Shown here: positions 50,366 to 61,850 of the stretch, one piece after another
How positions within the stretch are numbered: position 1 is the first letter of the stretch
Layout: each line of letters begins with the position of its first letter
Assembly (NCBI GenBank): GCA_026874595.1
Contig: CM049315.1
Span: forward strand, 72,589,416 to 72,653,415
Direction: 5' to 3'
DNA length: 64,000 bases
Origin: Sipunculus nudus
Taxonomy: Eukaryota; Annelida; Sipuncula; Golfingiida; Sipunculidae
The notes under the pieces: generated by a model
Told to the model about the DNA's origin: nothing
The model's database searches: none
The model's input: the letters and a program-made list of their open reading frames with translations, nothing else
Program-made: the position numbers and the translations under genes

Positions 50366-53300
50366 CTAATAAAATATACTGTATAATGACTTCAGTACTG
50401 TTTGATAGAAAAAAGGCATGTTAATTTGCATATAAGTGAATTTATGCCGCTATTGTTATCCGTTAAAAGTTTTTGAAGTGATCCTAAATATAAATGTACC
50501 TGTACCTATTCGTACTTTCTAAAGTACCTGTATCTGATGCAATATCAAGTCCAGCGCACGCAGCAATACCTGCTGTATACAGGTAACCCAATAGGCAAAA
50601 GCGTTCATGTGAACTGATCTCTGGTACACTTTTTCACGGAGTCAGCGGCTATACTTTAATTCGTTTTAATATATTTAATCTGACAGATAACAGAGAGTCG
50701 CCAAATATATAACTCATCGTCACACGTCTACGGAAATTAATAATAAATATCAAAACCTAATCACGCAAATATCTGCTGATATAGGCGTTTGTTGTGTGTA
50801 GCACTCAAGTGAAAAAGTTGATAAAGTGTTGGATGGATTATACAGGATAGAAGAATACATATCACTTCTTTGAATTTCTAGAAACAGGAAATCAAAGAAA
50901 TCACACAAACATACAAGTAGAATGTCATTTCTAAATTAAAGTTCGTGTCTGATGAAATAACCCTTCTGAATGTATTATCCTGATGATCAGCCGCTGCAAT
51001 CGTTCAAAGGGTTCAAGACCAATCCTATTCGGACCTTGGGACCTTTCTTTAGGTTTTGTTTTAAGTCCTCCTGGGTTGGACCCCTCTTTTTCTAAATCCA
51101 GGACCCCCAACCCCGACCCATCCCCTGAGATATGCGGAGAAAACAATTCAGTTGATGAAGGACGGTTCATCCTCCTGTCACAGTTCGCATACAAGTATAT
51201 TGTTTATATGCCCCTACTAGTTCTCTTTTCTCTCAAGCCGAGGTGTAACCCACAAGTCACTTTTCCGACACAGAATATTTCTTTGGACAAGCCACAAAGC
51301 GAAAAAATATTCCCTTTTTGTTTTTCTCCTAGAAAGCTCAGTATTTAATCGCCATGAAGAGACACGATTTTTTCGGCGATAATCGAGAGGTGGTAACACG
51401 CGCGTCGGTAAATGTGACACCGAAAATCGGCCGACTAAACCGAGCCGATTTTCAGCCGATTTTGAAAAAATCTGCCCAAAAAGTCGCCCGACATTGTTGC
51501 TTGATAAAATCGGGTAGTGAGCACGCGGCTTAACACTGTGTTATGAGTTACCTGTCGACATTACGTTTTGGTATGTTATTGTATGTTCGTAGACCATTGA
51601 ATGTATATAAGTTTTTGTTATAACGGTCTTGTGGAATCTGTTCCCATATTTCTTTCTTTTTTCGCGGACAGGGCCAAATTCACTGGAGAGATCGTTACCA
51701 TTCTTTTTATTATGGCCGGACCTTTCTTATTTTAACTTAATGATTATTATCTCTCAAGCGGGTTCTCGCCCTCGGCCGTGACACCTTATGTGTTTGTTTA
51801 CATGCAAATCAACTGCCAACCAAGCTATATTATATTAATCCATACTTTACCCTAATTATACTAATGCATGCATTAATCATCGATGGTTCTGTATGGCGGG
51901 GTCAACATTGCATATGACATTACAATACATATGCTGATGTATAGAAGTATTGACCTAGGTTATGTTCACTGCCTGCTGGCTTTGCCGAGCTACAGGTACA
52001 TTTTGTGCATGTATATCATGGCCACCCACAACGCAATAAATATGTTCTGTGTCTTGCTTTAAAGAGACAAAATATATAGTCTACAGCATGAAAGGTGATG
52101 ACATTAATATGCTCAGCTCCTATAAAACCGAACAAATAATTTACAAGAGAAAAGGTTATGGCAAAGTTTTTGCAGCATTTTTTTCAGTAGTTTAGTTTGA
52201 AGACAAAATTATTATAAACATTTTATTATGGCAGGAAGGGTGTAACATGCACACGTACGTTTGATGAGGGTACATGGTCAATGAGTTTTAAAGAGGACTT
52301 GCTTATTAGAACAAACTTTCTTTTTGAACTATTGATCTTTCCACAAAATAGGTTTTCTCAATTTCTACTGAATATGCAATTCCTGCGTGTGTGATGTGTG
52401 CAGAAATGGCACTGTATGAAACTGCATTGGCTTGCTGGACGTCGTTGAAATCGTTGAAATGGTGAATTCCATTGCATCCTATGTTTTCAGTATTTTTATT
52501 GAAATCTGACTAATGTAACATTCATCTTTGATACAAATATTTGGGATTGAGCACGAGCATAGGTCATTAGTTGCGCTTTCCCTGTACATTTCACATAAGT
52601 AAACATGAAAAGATAATTGAGAATGGTAACAGTGAGTATAGTAGCCAATCCTGGAAAAAAAAGTAACTTAGGTAAAGGGTACGCATGCAATGTAAAGAAG
52701 AAGAAGAAAGGGTAGTATGGATGGTTGGATGTTATGATAAAACAGGTGGGGATTTTAATTTTTTTTACAGTCATGCCAAGATCAATCGAAACTTTTTTTG
52801 TATCTTCAGTATAATTTTGTAGGCACATGAATAATTTCTTATTGAAGGAGCAATCTTTACTAGTGACGCCATACAGAATTAATTGGGTTGCATCCTTTAT
52901 GTAACGTTTCTAGAAACTATCCTATTCTTTAACATTTGTCCTACTCTACAATTTTCATACTGGTTCTGATGATTGAAATGTTTTTAAAGGTCTCATTCAA
53001 TACCAGTGGTATTTTTAATATGCAAATCATTGTGCTTTGTGTATGCTATCAGCGACTGTAAGCAAGTTTTAGGCCTGGGAACAACTTGGATATACACAGG
53101 TAACATCCTCTCTGGCCAATCATCAACCATGCTCGTGCACAATTGAACAAAACAAAAATTAACATATCAAACGTAATGTGGGCATAGCATTAACATAAAA
53201 AAGTATGTTTGTGTAAACTAGTTCCTTGGTATTGCAGTCAAGGCAGCACCTATAAAGTACGGTTCGCAAACCGTTCCGCCTGTTCAGCCATAATTAATAT

Positions 53301-54138
53301 GCTATGCATAAATTATATCTTATAACTCATTTATAACAACTTCGCTGCACCAAACTGCAGCAAACAAACTGACGCTTTCTTGTAGAAATATGACATAGAA
53401 TATTGTTTTTTCTGAGCTGATGCACTTGTGTAAGCCCTTCGCCTGCTGAGAGCGCCTAGTACAGGTGTAAGACATCAGAGCTACCTACCATCCCTCTTAA
53501 CTGTAAGTGGACCGACCTATTAACTAGTTTGTCCGTATAGTACAGAAGCTGCCTTGGGACCGGGTTGAAAAACCTTACTTGTTCTCTAGCTTCTGAATGA
53601 TACAGACGTGGGCGGTCTTGGGCAATTTTATAGCTTTTTGATCATACTGAGTAACTAATGGACAGTCTTTGGCCTAGTAATAATATCTGTTAAAAATTCA
53701 AGAAGAGCTTTCGGCCAATTGATGTTGTTCTATTTTATCTGTGGGACACATTATACATAGGATCGAGCCAAATGCAACAGGTGTGACAATAGGTATGCAT
53801 ATACGCTACATAGAACTTTTGCCTCTGTATCTATTTAACTGCGGAAAGTGAAGATATGTTGTTTGTTAACACACCTGTCTGCACCTACACTCTTTGCATG
53901 TATTTTGTTCATAACCTTGCTGAGCAGACGACATTCCACGCCAGCGTGAAGGTTTGTGGGGTCGCTCCCAGGCGCACCCCTGCCGCGTTGGCCCCAGCTA
54001 CACACAGTAAACCAACAGCTAATCAATATTATATCAGCTATCAGTATCAAGATATTAGTACAATGACTTTACATCTGCCTATTGTCTGTTCCTGTGCTGC
54101 GTTTACCGCATGCATGAGTTATATGATTTGCAAATGAT

Positions 54139-54272
54139 ATACACTACGCCTGTCGAATGTGCTGGCGGAAGAACACAAGTCAAGGAAAGGGAATTTCAGC
54201 CCGAGTATGATCAAAAAACCTGGCTCCAATTACGATCCGTGAAGGTCCTGCCCATAATTACGATCTCTTCAG
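54139..54272 (+). other. Candidate 5' UTR exon, transporter copy 2
   Basis: Homologue of 35590-35725, ending CAG|GTACGC, a good donor. It was inferred from conservation between paralogues only. Confidence 0.42.
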
Positions 54273-55113
54273 GTACGCTATTATTTTCACTCTCATACAA
54301 AGCTTGCTACCTTGATTAAGAATGCAATACACAGACGTTACACAACTTACAAAAGTCAAATATGCACATGCATTTACCGTGCTGAATATCAATATACTAA
54401 GTCCAGTTGATAAACCTGAAGGCACGTTTAAAATCAACTATGCACATTTACTGTGTTGCATATCGATAACGCCTTCACAGGCTTGCAGCTAATGCCCATA
54501 TCACTGCAAGTGTACATGTTATTCCTGGTCTTTGAAACACAGGTAGGACTGTGACATTTAATCACCCATTATTAACGGAATTTTCTTCCGAGATTTTATA
54601 ACCAGTGCCAACTGATAGGTCAGAGATTGATCAAGATGGACCGATAGCTCAGATAATTAATTGTGGTATGTTTTGTTTTCAGTCTTATATCACTGTAGTA
54701 ACCGTATGTCGACGCATGATCTAAGGGTCACGCATAGTGTACGTATTGGTAAGGTAGCAACACAATTCTCGACGATTAGAAGTCCAAAAAGCAAACCTTA
54801 GTCTGGTATTGTGTTGTTTGCAGATCTCGCCGATAACTCCGCCCCTCGTTGCATTCATACACAAGATAAAATAATACAAAGTGTGTATGTTCAACCGTGC
54901 TGTGTCGTGTATATTTACTGCACGATATCAGTATGCATGGTATCTGGGTATCTCCCTTAGCTTGTGTCCGCAAGTAGGTCCTGGTAGATGGAAGGAACAT
55001 CAACACATTTTATGGTACATGTTAATTCTATTGACGCCCATCACGTATAAATCATGTGCCAAGTGCTTGTGGCTTGTACCTCTATTCCATTACAAAAATG
55101 TAACAGCAGGTCC

Positions 55114-55117
<4 letters not shown>

Positions 55118-55180
<63 letters not shown>
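55118..55180. repeat. (AT)n microsatellite
   Basis: Perfect AT run in the copy 2 upstream block, absent from the copy 1 block. Confidence 0.95.
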
Positions 55181-55181
<1 letters not shown>

Positions 55182-55460
55182 TATTTAAAAAAATTACCAG
55201 CAACAAATGGCTGAGGAGGCGACTTTGATATAATTACAAGAAGGCAATACTACCTGTTGGTGTAAGATTTTCTACTTCCTCAAACATTTCCTGTCGATGA
55301 CCCAACATTAAGTGTATAGTTTTGTAATGCATCAAATCACCTTTATTTGATCTGCTTGGTTATAAATTGACCAAATCAAATATTAATTTTGCATATATAA
55401 AGTGTTTATTCCCCTAAAAACATAACAATTCATTCTTATATTTAAAAATAAAGGCGTCTT

Positions 55461-55698
55461 CAGGCGCGGATCCAGGATTTTTTTTTGCAGGGAAAGGTCA
55501 AAGGGTGTCATGCATAAAATTATCTAAAAAAAAAAAAAGAGGTTGGAGCAGGGGGGGGGGGGGGGTCTCGACACCCATTACCCCCCCCCCCCCCGTCATG
55601 CATAATATTTGTCTTAAAGAGGTCTTTGGTTGAGAGAGCGGGGTGGGGGGTAAATGATCTCGACCCCGGAACCCCCCTCCCCCCCGACTCCGCGCCTG
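55461..55698. mobile_element. Small TIR element (hAT-like?) with G and C runs
   Basis: Ends are CAGGCGCGGA (55461-55470) and TCCGCGCCTG (right end at 55698). The flanks share GTCTT (55456-55460 and 55699-55703). The interior contains long G and C homopolymers. It lies in the upstream block of transporter copy 2 and is absent from copy 1. Confidence 0.68.
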
Positions 55699-57156
55699 GT
55701 CTTACATGTTTTTTTTTATTACGACTACTGTCAGTTGAGAGTATATCAGTGATAAACAATATTTTAATGAGGAAACCTTGTTCTATTTTCTTGGACAGAT
55801 CTTACCAGGAAGACCTAGCTATTCTACTGAGAGGGAATATAATCAAAGTTAAGGACACGAATGGTCGTTCTGCGTTGTCATGGCACCGGAAGGAGGATGG
55901 GGCTGGATGGTGGTGCTCGGATCGGCAGTAGTGCACGTCGTTTGTACAGGTTACAAAAAAGTTTTATATTTTTTTTCTCCTTTCATACTTGTACAGAATT
56001 TCCAATTTAAATTCACCTGCAATGATTAGAACTTAAACTGAATTAATCAATTTTTGCACAAATTTGGGTACTAAAATTTGGTAGAGCACATATACGATTG
56101 CAAAAATGACAGACGCTTTGGCGTTTGTATGGGAATGCTGACGCTCTTAATCTTCGACACAGACCAGTTGATCAATCGAGCGTAAGGAATAAGGGATCAG
56201 TAGTTTGACGCCTTTTTAAACCAGGGCGAAATCTTTATTTTAATGGGATATTAGCAAATCATTTATTAATGGATACGGACCTGAGGACATGTTTCTACCC
56301 AATTACAATAGAGGGCGCTGATGGATAAACTGGCGTAGTTTCCGATTAGATGCTTCAGCGATAGACCCATCGCGATATTTTTCATATATAAAAATCCCCG
56401 GGACTTCTGTGAAAATATGGGGAATGCTTTTATTGTGCTCGACACATGAAGACCAACAGAAGATTGCCTGCTCACGATTAAGAGTATCTGACATGTAAAT
56501 TATAATATATATTGTAATTTATCAGTTTTTAGTTTCTGGATCTCAATAAGCCAACCATGAAGGATAAAATACAGGTATTTTCCAAATACTTTTGTTCATG
56601 TATTATATAAAACTATACAATAACTGATATTAAGTGCCATGTTTATAATTCAGAAAATATTGCTTAAACATGTATTTTTCCCATAAAAGTACATTATCAT
56701 TTGCAATCATTTTTGTACAAACTCATACTATAAGCTCATTTTGGCCGAATTCAAACTTTTCCAGTAATACCATCCCTGCACACAGATTTTCTCCTTAAAA
56801 TTCACCTGTTTTATACGTTGATATGGTTCTTTGTGTGAGTAAACAATCTGTTCACCACAACATTACTGCTCAACCAGAGATGCGATCTTGCTCATACGCA
56901 ATAATTCTCAAACAAAGAGAAGGGACATGAAAGAAGAAACACTTGTTTATGTCTTGAGTCACCGATCGCGCCCGATGCAAATTTATTTAAACTCGTGTAC
57001 AGGAGTAAACAAACAATTTTAGAAAATGTTGCACATATCATAATATTCTGCAGAGGAAACCATATTTTTCAAGGATATATAACATGCCAGGTATGTGAAT
57101 AGGTCACTTTAAAATGGAGCCATACCAACAACTCGGAACCAGTCTCAGCGGTGTCT

Positions 57157-57545
57157 GATGCATGCATTCACTACGCTTCGGCCTTTTGAAATCAGTCAAA
57201 ACAAAATGCCTCACTCACACCTCCATGGGGGTCTTCCGGGGCTGGCCTAAAACACGGAAAGCGGAACAGGGGCTAAAATAAAAATTTTACAAATCGCATA
57301 TGTTGAAATACGTTTATTACAATAAATTATGTCATGAAAAATTCATCCAATTAAAATATTAACACAATTTTTATATCTTTGTTCTGTTCCGTTCCGTAAA
57401 TAATGCCCCTGTCACGGGTCCGTTCCGTTGCGTGTTTTAGGACAGCCCCGGAAGAACCCCCAGGAGGTGTGAGTGAGGCCTTTTGTTTTTACTTTGCCGG
57501 ACTGATTTCAAAAGGCCGAAGCGTAGTGAAGGTGTTGCATGACGA
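57157..57545. repeat. Long inverted repeat (fold-back) in intron 1 of copy 2
   Basis: The left arm at about 57161-57270 and the right arm at about 57400-57540 are reverse complements with few differences. Shared words are CACTACGCTTCGGCCTTTTG, TGCCTCACTCACACCTCC and TCTTCCGGGGCTGGCCTAAA. The spacer is about 130 bp and AT-rich. It is a probable fold-back MITE; a transcript would form a long hairpin. Confidence 0.8.
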
Positions 57546-57694
57546 CATATTGGAAAATAGGCCTTGTTTATTCGCTTATTCGTGATAAAAAAAAAAAAAT
57601 ACGTATAACTTGGATAAAAAAATTATCTGTGGTTTTACAAAAAAAACTCTTTTACTCGATGTAAACCTTAAATCGAAAAAATGGGATTGTTGAC

Positions 57695-57890
57695 CGGCTC
57701 CTGTGGCTCCGGGTTAGAGCATAGGACTCAAAGCAAAGTGATCGTAAGGTCGAATCCAAACGAGGGGGTGAGATTTTTCACAGTCGGTCTCAGCCCAAGG
57801 TGAGCGCTCTGCAGGCTTAATCGGAAGGCCGTGCCCAAGTTAGCATTAAAAAATGGAGGCGGTAACCTCAAACAAAAATAAATAGAATAA
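57695..57890 (+). mobile_element. tRNA-derived SINE
   Basis: A tRNA-like head starts CGGCTCCTGTGGCTCCGGGT. The A-box region is TGGCTCCGGGTTAGAGCA (about 57705-57722) and the B-box GGTCGAATCC is at 57749-57758. A tRNA-unrelated body and an AAATAAATAGAATAAA-type tail follow. It lies in intron 1 of the disrupted transporter. It is too degraded in the stems to be a functional tRNA. Confidence 0.65.
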
Positions 57891-58567
57891 AAGTAATAAT
57901 GATAACAAAAAAGAAAAGAATTGGGATTTTCAGCAAAATGTTTGGATTATCTAAACCGTACCCCTTTTTAAAAGGAAACTATCATTCTTTTCTTTTCAGG
58001 CTTACAGTCCTCGTTTGGAGTGATATATCTTGACCTAGTGGACAGATTTCCTGCGGGCGCTACCGAAACAAGCCTGGTTTTGGTTCTATTTAACTTCACA
58101 CACTATTGTTTCGTATGTACATGTACTTTGTAGTCAGCGGAAACATTTTATTTTTTTAGTAGAGTAAAACCTCAGTTAAGCTACGACCTCAAAATAACCA
58201 TAACTTTTTCACGGTCACAATCCATTTTTGCTCTCTTAAGATCTCGCTTAGACGACTATTTTGAAAATGATACCACTTTATCGAAGTCTCGATGGCGGTC
58301 TTAATTTGAGATTTCACTGTAAAATTAAGTATAGAAGGAGAGTGAAAGAGACAAATTGAAGAACATTTTATTCATTGTGTTGTCTTTCATGGTAAATCAA
58401 ACATTCTGTTGTTGACAATGATACATTAGCGCATAGATCCTGTTTAAAGTTTTATGTGTAATATGAATGAAGGGTAACAGCTGCGTGGATAATTAATACT
58501 TCTCGCTGGAGTAGGACCGTAATACGCACTTTTTGTTACTTTGCAATTTCATAATTTACCTATCCAG

Positions 58568-58713
58568 GGCCCTTTGCCAGTTCATTGGCGAAGAAATACG
58601 GATGTCGGGGTGTCGTGATAACAGGCAGTTTGATCATGAAGGCCGGGTGTATTGCCTCGGCGTATATGTGTCAAGCCTTTACGCCCTCTATGTAACATTT
58701 GGGGTACTTATTG
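58568..58713 (+). pseudogene. Transporter copy 2, exon 3 with 2-bp frameshift
   Basis: Homologous to 40921-41064. The first two thirds read as GPLASSLAKKYGCR in the ancestral frame, then two extra bases move the rest (LYALYVTFGVLIG) into another frame. Several substitutions surround the indel, which argues against a simple base-calling error. Confidence 0.85.
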
Positions 58714-58734
58714 GTCAGTGAAAATTTTTCTGGA

Positions 58735-58737
<3 letters not shown>

Positions 58738-58782
<45 letters not shown>
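58738..58782. repeat. (AT)n microsatellite in intron 3 of copy 2
   Basis: It starts about 25 bases after the weakened exon 3 donor. Confidence 0.93.
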
Positions 58783-58789
<7 letters not shown>

Positions 58790-59076
58790 ATCTTTATTGT
58801 TCATATATAATGATTCATATAAATCCTAGTGATAATGCTCTACCATATAGGGGCGATTATAACTGATGTATTTTAATATAAACTTTGGTATAAATTGACT
58901 TCTGAATTGTTAATATATCGTTATATTTATTTCAATTTTATCAGTTGATTATTAGGGAATCACTAGCAATCCTTCGCTTTATTTTTCACCTGCTGTATGC
59001 TCATAATTACATGCATGTCATAATAATATCTAAATTTTTGGTATGTAACTCTATTTTGTCAACTTTGCTTTATCAG

Positions 59077-60075
59077 GTTTTGGATCTAGTCTGACATTTG
59101 CGCCCTCTATGATCATAGTGAGTAACTACTTTGTCAAGAGACGATCCAAAGCCATGGCGCTCAGCACGTTCGGTAACAGCATCAGTTATATCGCTATGCC
59201 TCCATTTCTGTTCTGGATTCTTGATATATACTCACTTCCGGGGACTTTCCTGATCTGGGCCGGCCTCTCTTTCAATTTGTGTTTGGCTGGCGCCCTCTAC
59301 CGTCCATTGAGAAAAGTTTATGTTACAGGAAACGTCGAGTCATTTGAAATGAGCGTGCAAAAGAGAAAATGTGATGACACACCCATAAAAGAACATAGAG
59401 AGACCGAGAGCCAAATATATCCGTCCAGTTCAATTTGCGATAACGGAGAGGACTTAAAAAAGCTGGAAACGACTCATTTAGCAAAACGGGTTGAAAAAGA
59501 TAACATTAAGTCGGAGAATATGGCTACAGAGTCTACAAATCAGAGAAAGAAACGAGATTCGTGGAACTTATCTTCTCTGATAAAGAAATTATCACTTCCA
59601 AAGGGGCAAATGGCTGTTTTAAGAATTCCATCGTTTATTATTTATGCTTTGACGATTTTCTCAATGCCAGTAAACAACATGAGTTTTTACACCTTTCTGC
59701 CGGCACTTCTGAAGAGCGCAGGCGCAACGGAAGGGGATGTGGCAATCGTCTTTGCAACTTCCGGTGCGTGTGACATCGTAGGACGGTTTTCGTTTGGTTT
59801 CCTCTTTGACTTGAAGCTCATCAGGAGGTATCGGGTGTTGTTACAAGGTTCAGCGGGCGTTTTTACAGGTCTCGTGACGCTTGCTATACCTCACGTGGCT
59901 AGTCACGTAGGGATTAGCATCATGTGCTGCATGCGGACCCTCGTGATGAGCGGGTTTAATGCTCAACGCGTGACGGTGATGGCCGATCTCATTCCCGTCC
60001 ACCAGGTGGCGTCCTGTGTTGGGATCCTTCTGTTTTTCCAGGGTATGGGAAGCAGCATGGGTTTTGTAGTGTCAG
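59077..60075 (+). pseudogene. Transporter copy 2, exon 4 (still open)
   Basis: 999 nt from a TTTATCAG acceptor to a GTAAGT donor. It is one codon longer than copy 1, with the difference inside the charged TM6-TM7 loop. The TM5 motif YFVKRRSKAMALSTFGNS and the TM8 DIVGR motif are kept. Differences from copy 1 cluster in the loop, while membrane segments are almost unchanged, as expected if selection acted on it until recently. An in-frame ATG at 59109 could in principle start a truncated product; I see no evidence for this. Confidence 0.88.
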
Positions 60076-60727
60076 GTAAGTTTTTAAACCAACCTACATA
60101 GTTTTCCATGACAGTTTTATCATAAAATAGGTATTCTGAATATGTAATTAAAAATAAAGGTCCCTCCCATTTCCGGATTTGTACTATATGTTTGAATATT
60201 TAAAAATTAATAGAGTTCAGAACATTGTTGTATTAGATTAATTCATTATTTTTATTTATTAGATTGAGGTATTTATTGTTTACTTCAGTTGTCTATGACT
60301 TCACCTTGTGGTCATTTAATGAAGCGTGAATCAGAAAATCACTTAGAAATCTTAACAAGTAATACAGTTGATTTAAATTATGGTATTATTTATGCATAAC
60401 AATCAATAAATTAAATGTTACGTAAGAAAGATATGTAACAAATAATCGTTTCCAGTAGAAGCGGCAGATGGCGTTAATAAACATCTTAGATATTACCGGA
60501 AGTAAAAAAAGCTTTTTACTTAATTTCAGGTGTGTTGAAGGAATGCTCTACATTCGCTGAGCATGCCGTTTTATTATGGAGGTCTGACCATGGCTGGTTT
60601 CTGTCTGATATACACATGTCACCAGGGAGTCAAGCTCGTTAGAACAAGGAAATCTGCAAACAACACGGACGGGAAATCAACAGAAAATCTATAAGAATGG
60701 TCAGGATCACTCATAGGCGACAGATGT

Positions 60728-60733
60728 AATAAA
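60728..60733 (+). terminator. Candidate polyadenylation signal, transporter copy 2
   Basis: AATAAA 34 nt after the homologous stop codon of the disrupted copy. The call rests on sequence only. Confidence 0.35.
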
Positions 60734-60959
60734 TTTTTCCGAGATTTAAAAACAAACAAGAAAATCACTAGGAAAAACACACACCTCCGCCTAAATCTCG
60801 GTTTTATACGGGTGGGGATGATATATCGGAGCTGGTTTGACCGTTGGGTGCGAAACGTAAGCACAGGAAATATATTAATCAAGGAAAGGCTGTTTAAAGT
60901 TTCAACAACGCTACTGTTGCATCATTGGTCACCTCAAAGTATAAGCGCCATATTGACCA

Positions 60960-61850
60960 TACGCTCCCGAGGCAGCGGAAATCTTGCGCTTCTAAAGAAA
61001 ATACTGATTTTCCCGCTGCCTGGTTTGACCGTTTATGATACATTTAGACACCAGGTGGTTGGTCGTTTCTGGCACCAACCAAATGCCAGTTAACAAACAC
61101 TGGACAGGCATTATGGCTCCGCCCATAGCTGCGCTTCAAGTGCATTCAGGTGGTTACTCTTAGTTAAAAAATAGTCGACTTTTAATTGCTCCCTCTACGT
61201 CCTCGCATCACCGACCGATCCGATTATGACAATACGACTATGTTAACTTAGCCATGTTTACCCTTGCTAGCAAAACGGAAACCAGCCAGCGAGGTGTGTA
61301 CGGAGCAAATGATGTTACATTTCGTTTGAATTATAGCTCACCGGCCGGGTAATCATTTTGCCCAAGGACAAGTGCCAACCACGTGTCGGGTCATTCTCTC
61401 TGAGCCTGTGCTACCGACTGTGGCCTATTCACACGGTTGCCGTGGCGATGAGCTGTCACTTAAAGCAAATGTAACAACAGTTGCTCCGTGTATTCCTCCC
61501 TTGGCTGGTAAACCTCTTGCTGACAACACGGCCTGATAATTATGTAGATTCCTTGTCGCATCAGTTGTGTGTCGCATATCGGGCATTGTTTACACGCAGT
61601 CAGTAGGACCACAAATTTTTATGGAATAAGTTTGTGGTCTAGCTTATACACAATGGCTTCTTCAAACCCTAAAAAGATTTTGCCAACAGCAATTATATTT
61701 TCTATTTATTAATCATGTTACCATTTCAGCCAATCATAGAGGTCATGTCTTTCAGCACAGAGTCTCATCTGATTGGACCAAAATACAGTGCTACCCTCTA
61801 GTGTAGCGATTCAGGATACGAGGTCAAAACAAACCGCGCTTGCAGTATAG
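60960..61850 (+). mobile_element. Non-autonomous 9-bp-TSD element, copy b, interrupted and 3'-truncated
   Basis: It begins TACGCTCCCGAGGCAGCGG like copy a. It matches in blocks at 60960-61130, 61380-61540 and 61755-61850, with two unrelated stretches between them. It lacks the last 35 or so bases, so no target duplication can be defined. Confidence 0.72.

Larger units (their letters stand above)
48618..51533. mobile_element. TIR-bounded DNA element with nested LTR
   Basis: The left end is TAAAGCCGGCGGCTCACTTA and continues through ACCGATTTTATC. The right end, reverse-complemented, is TTAAGCCGCGTGCTCACTAC continuing through CCGATTTTATC. The two ends thus form an inverted repeat of about 30 bp with a few mismatches. 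Both subterminal zones (48618-48870 and 51345-51533) are rich in TCGGCCGATTTT words. Inside are solo LTR D, a TGTACC-rich stretch and a 67-bp minisatellite. No transposase is visible, and no clean target duplication was found. Confidence 0.6.
47787..51784. mobile_element. Possible outer LTR-like element interrupted by the TIR element
   Basis: 47787 starts TGTAAGAC and the right part ends near GTGACAC at 51784. The flanks share CTTA (47783-47786 and 51785-51788). Without the inserted 48618-51533 element it would be about 1.1 kb. No retroviral-type genes or second LTR are seen, so this is a tentative solo LTR. Confidence 0.3.
51990..55879 (+). promoter_or_regulatory. Duplicated upstream block of transporter copy 2
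   Basis: Counterpart of 33680-36589. It has its own later insertions: an (AT)n tract at 55118-55180 and a small TIR element at 55461-55698. It lacks the MITE found in the copy 1 block; the empty site lies near 53330-53341. Confidence 0.58.
55880..60694 (+). pseudogene. SLC16-family transporter-like gene, copy 2, frame disrupted
   Basis: Tandem paralogue of the 36590-47464 gene with the same five-exon structure: 55880-55949, 58000-58112, 58568-58713, 59077-60075 and 60530-60694. Exon 1 codes for MAPEGGWGWMVVLGSAVVH, and exon 4 is fully open. There are three lesions relative to copy 1. One base is missing at the exon 2 donor (TTTG|GTATGT became TTC|GTATGT). Exon 3 is 146 rather than 144 nt, with the change near 58662-58670. 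Exon 5 has one extra base near 60547. With the strong GTATGT donor, translation stops at TGA 58616-58618. In the ancestral frame exon 3 stops at TAA 58693-58695, and exon 5 meets TAG at 60640-60642, before the homologous TAA at 60692-60694. The exon 3 donor is weakened (GTCAGT versus GTAAGT). It is probably a recently inactivated copy. In-frame alternative exon 2 donors, or assembly indels, are not excluded. Confidence 0.82.

Noticed and set aside
57695-57770. Functional tRNA gene
   Set aside because: A- and B-box-like sequences are present, but the stems do not pair well and a SINE body and tail follow.
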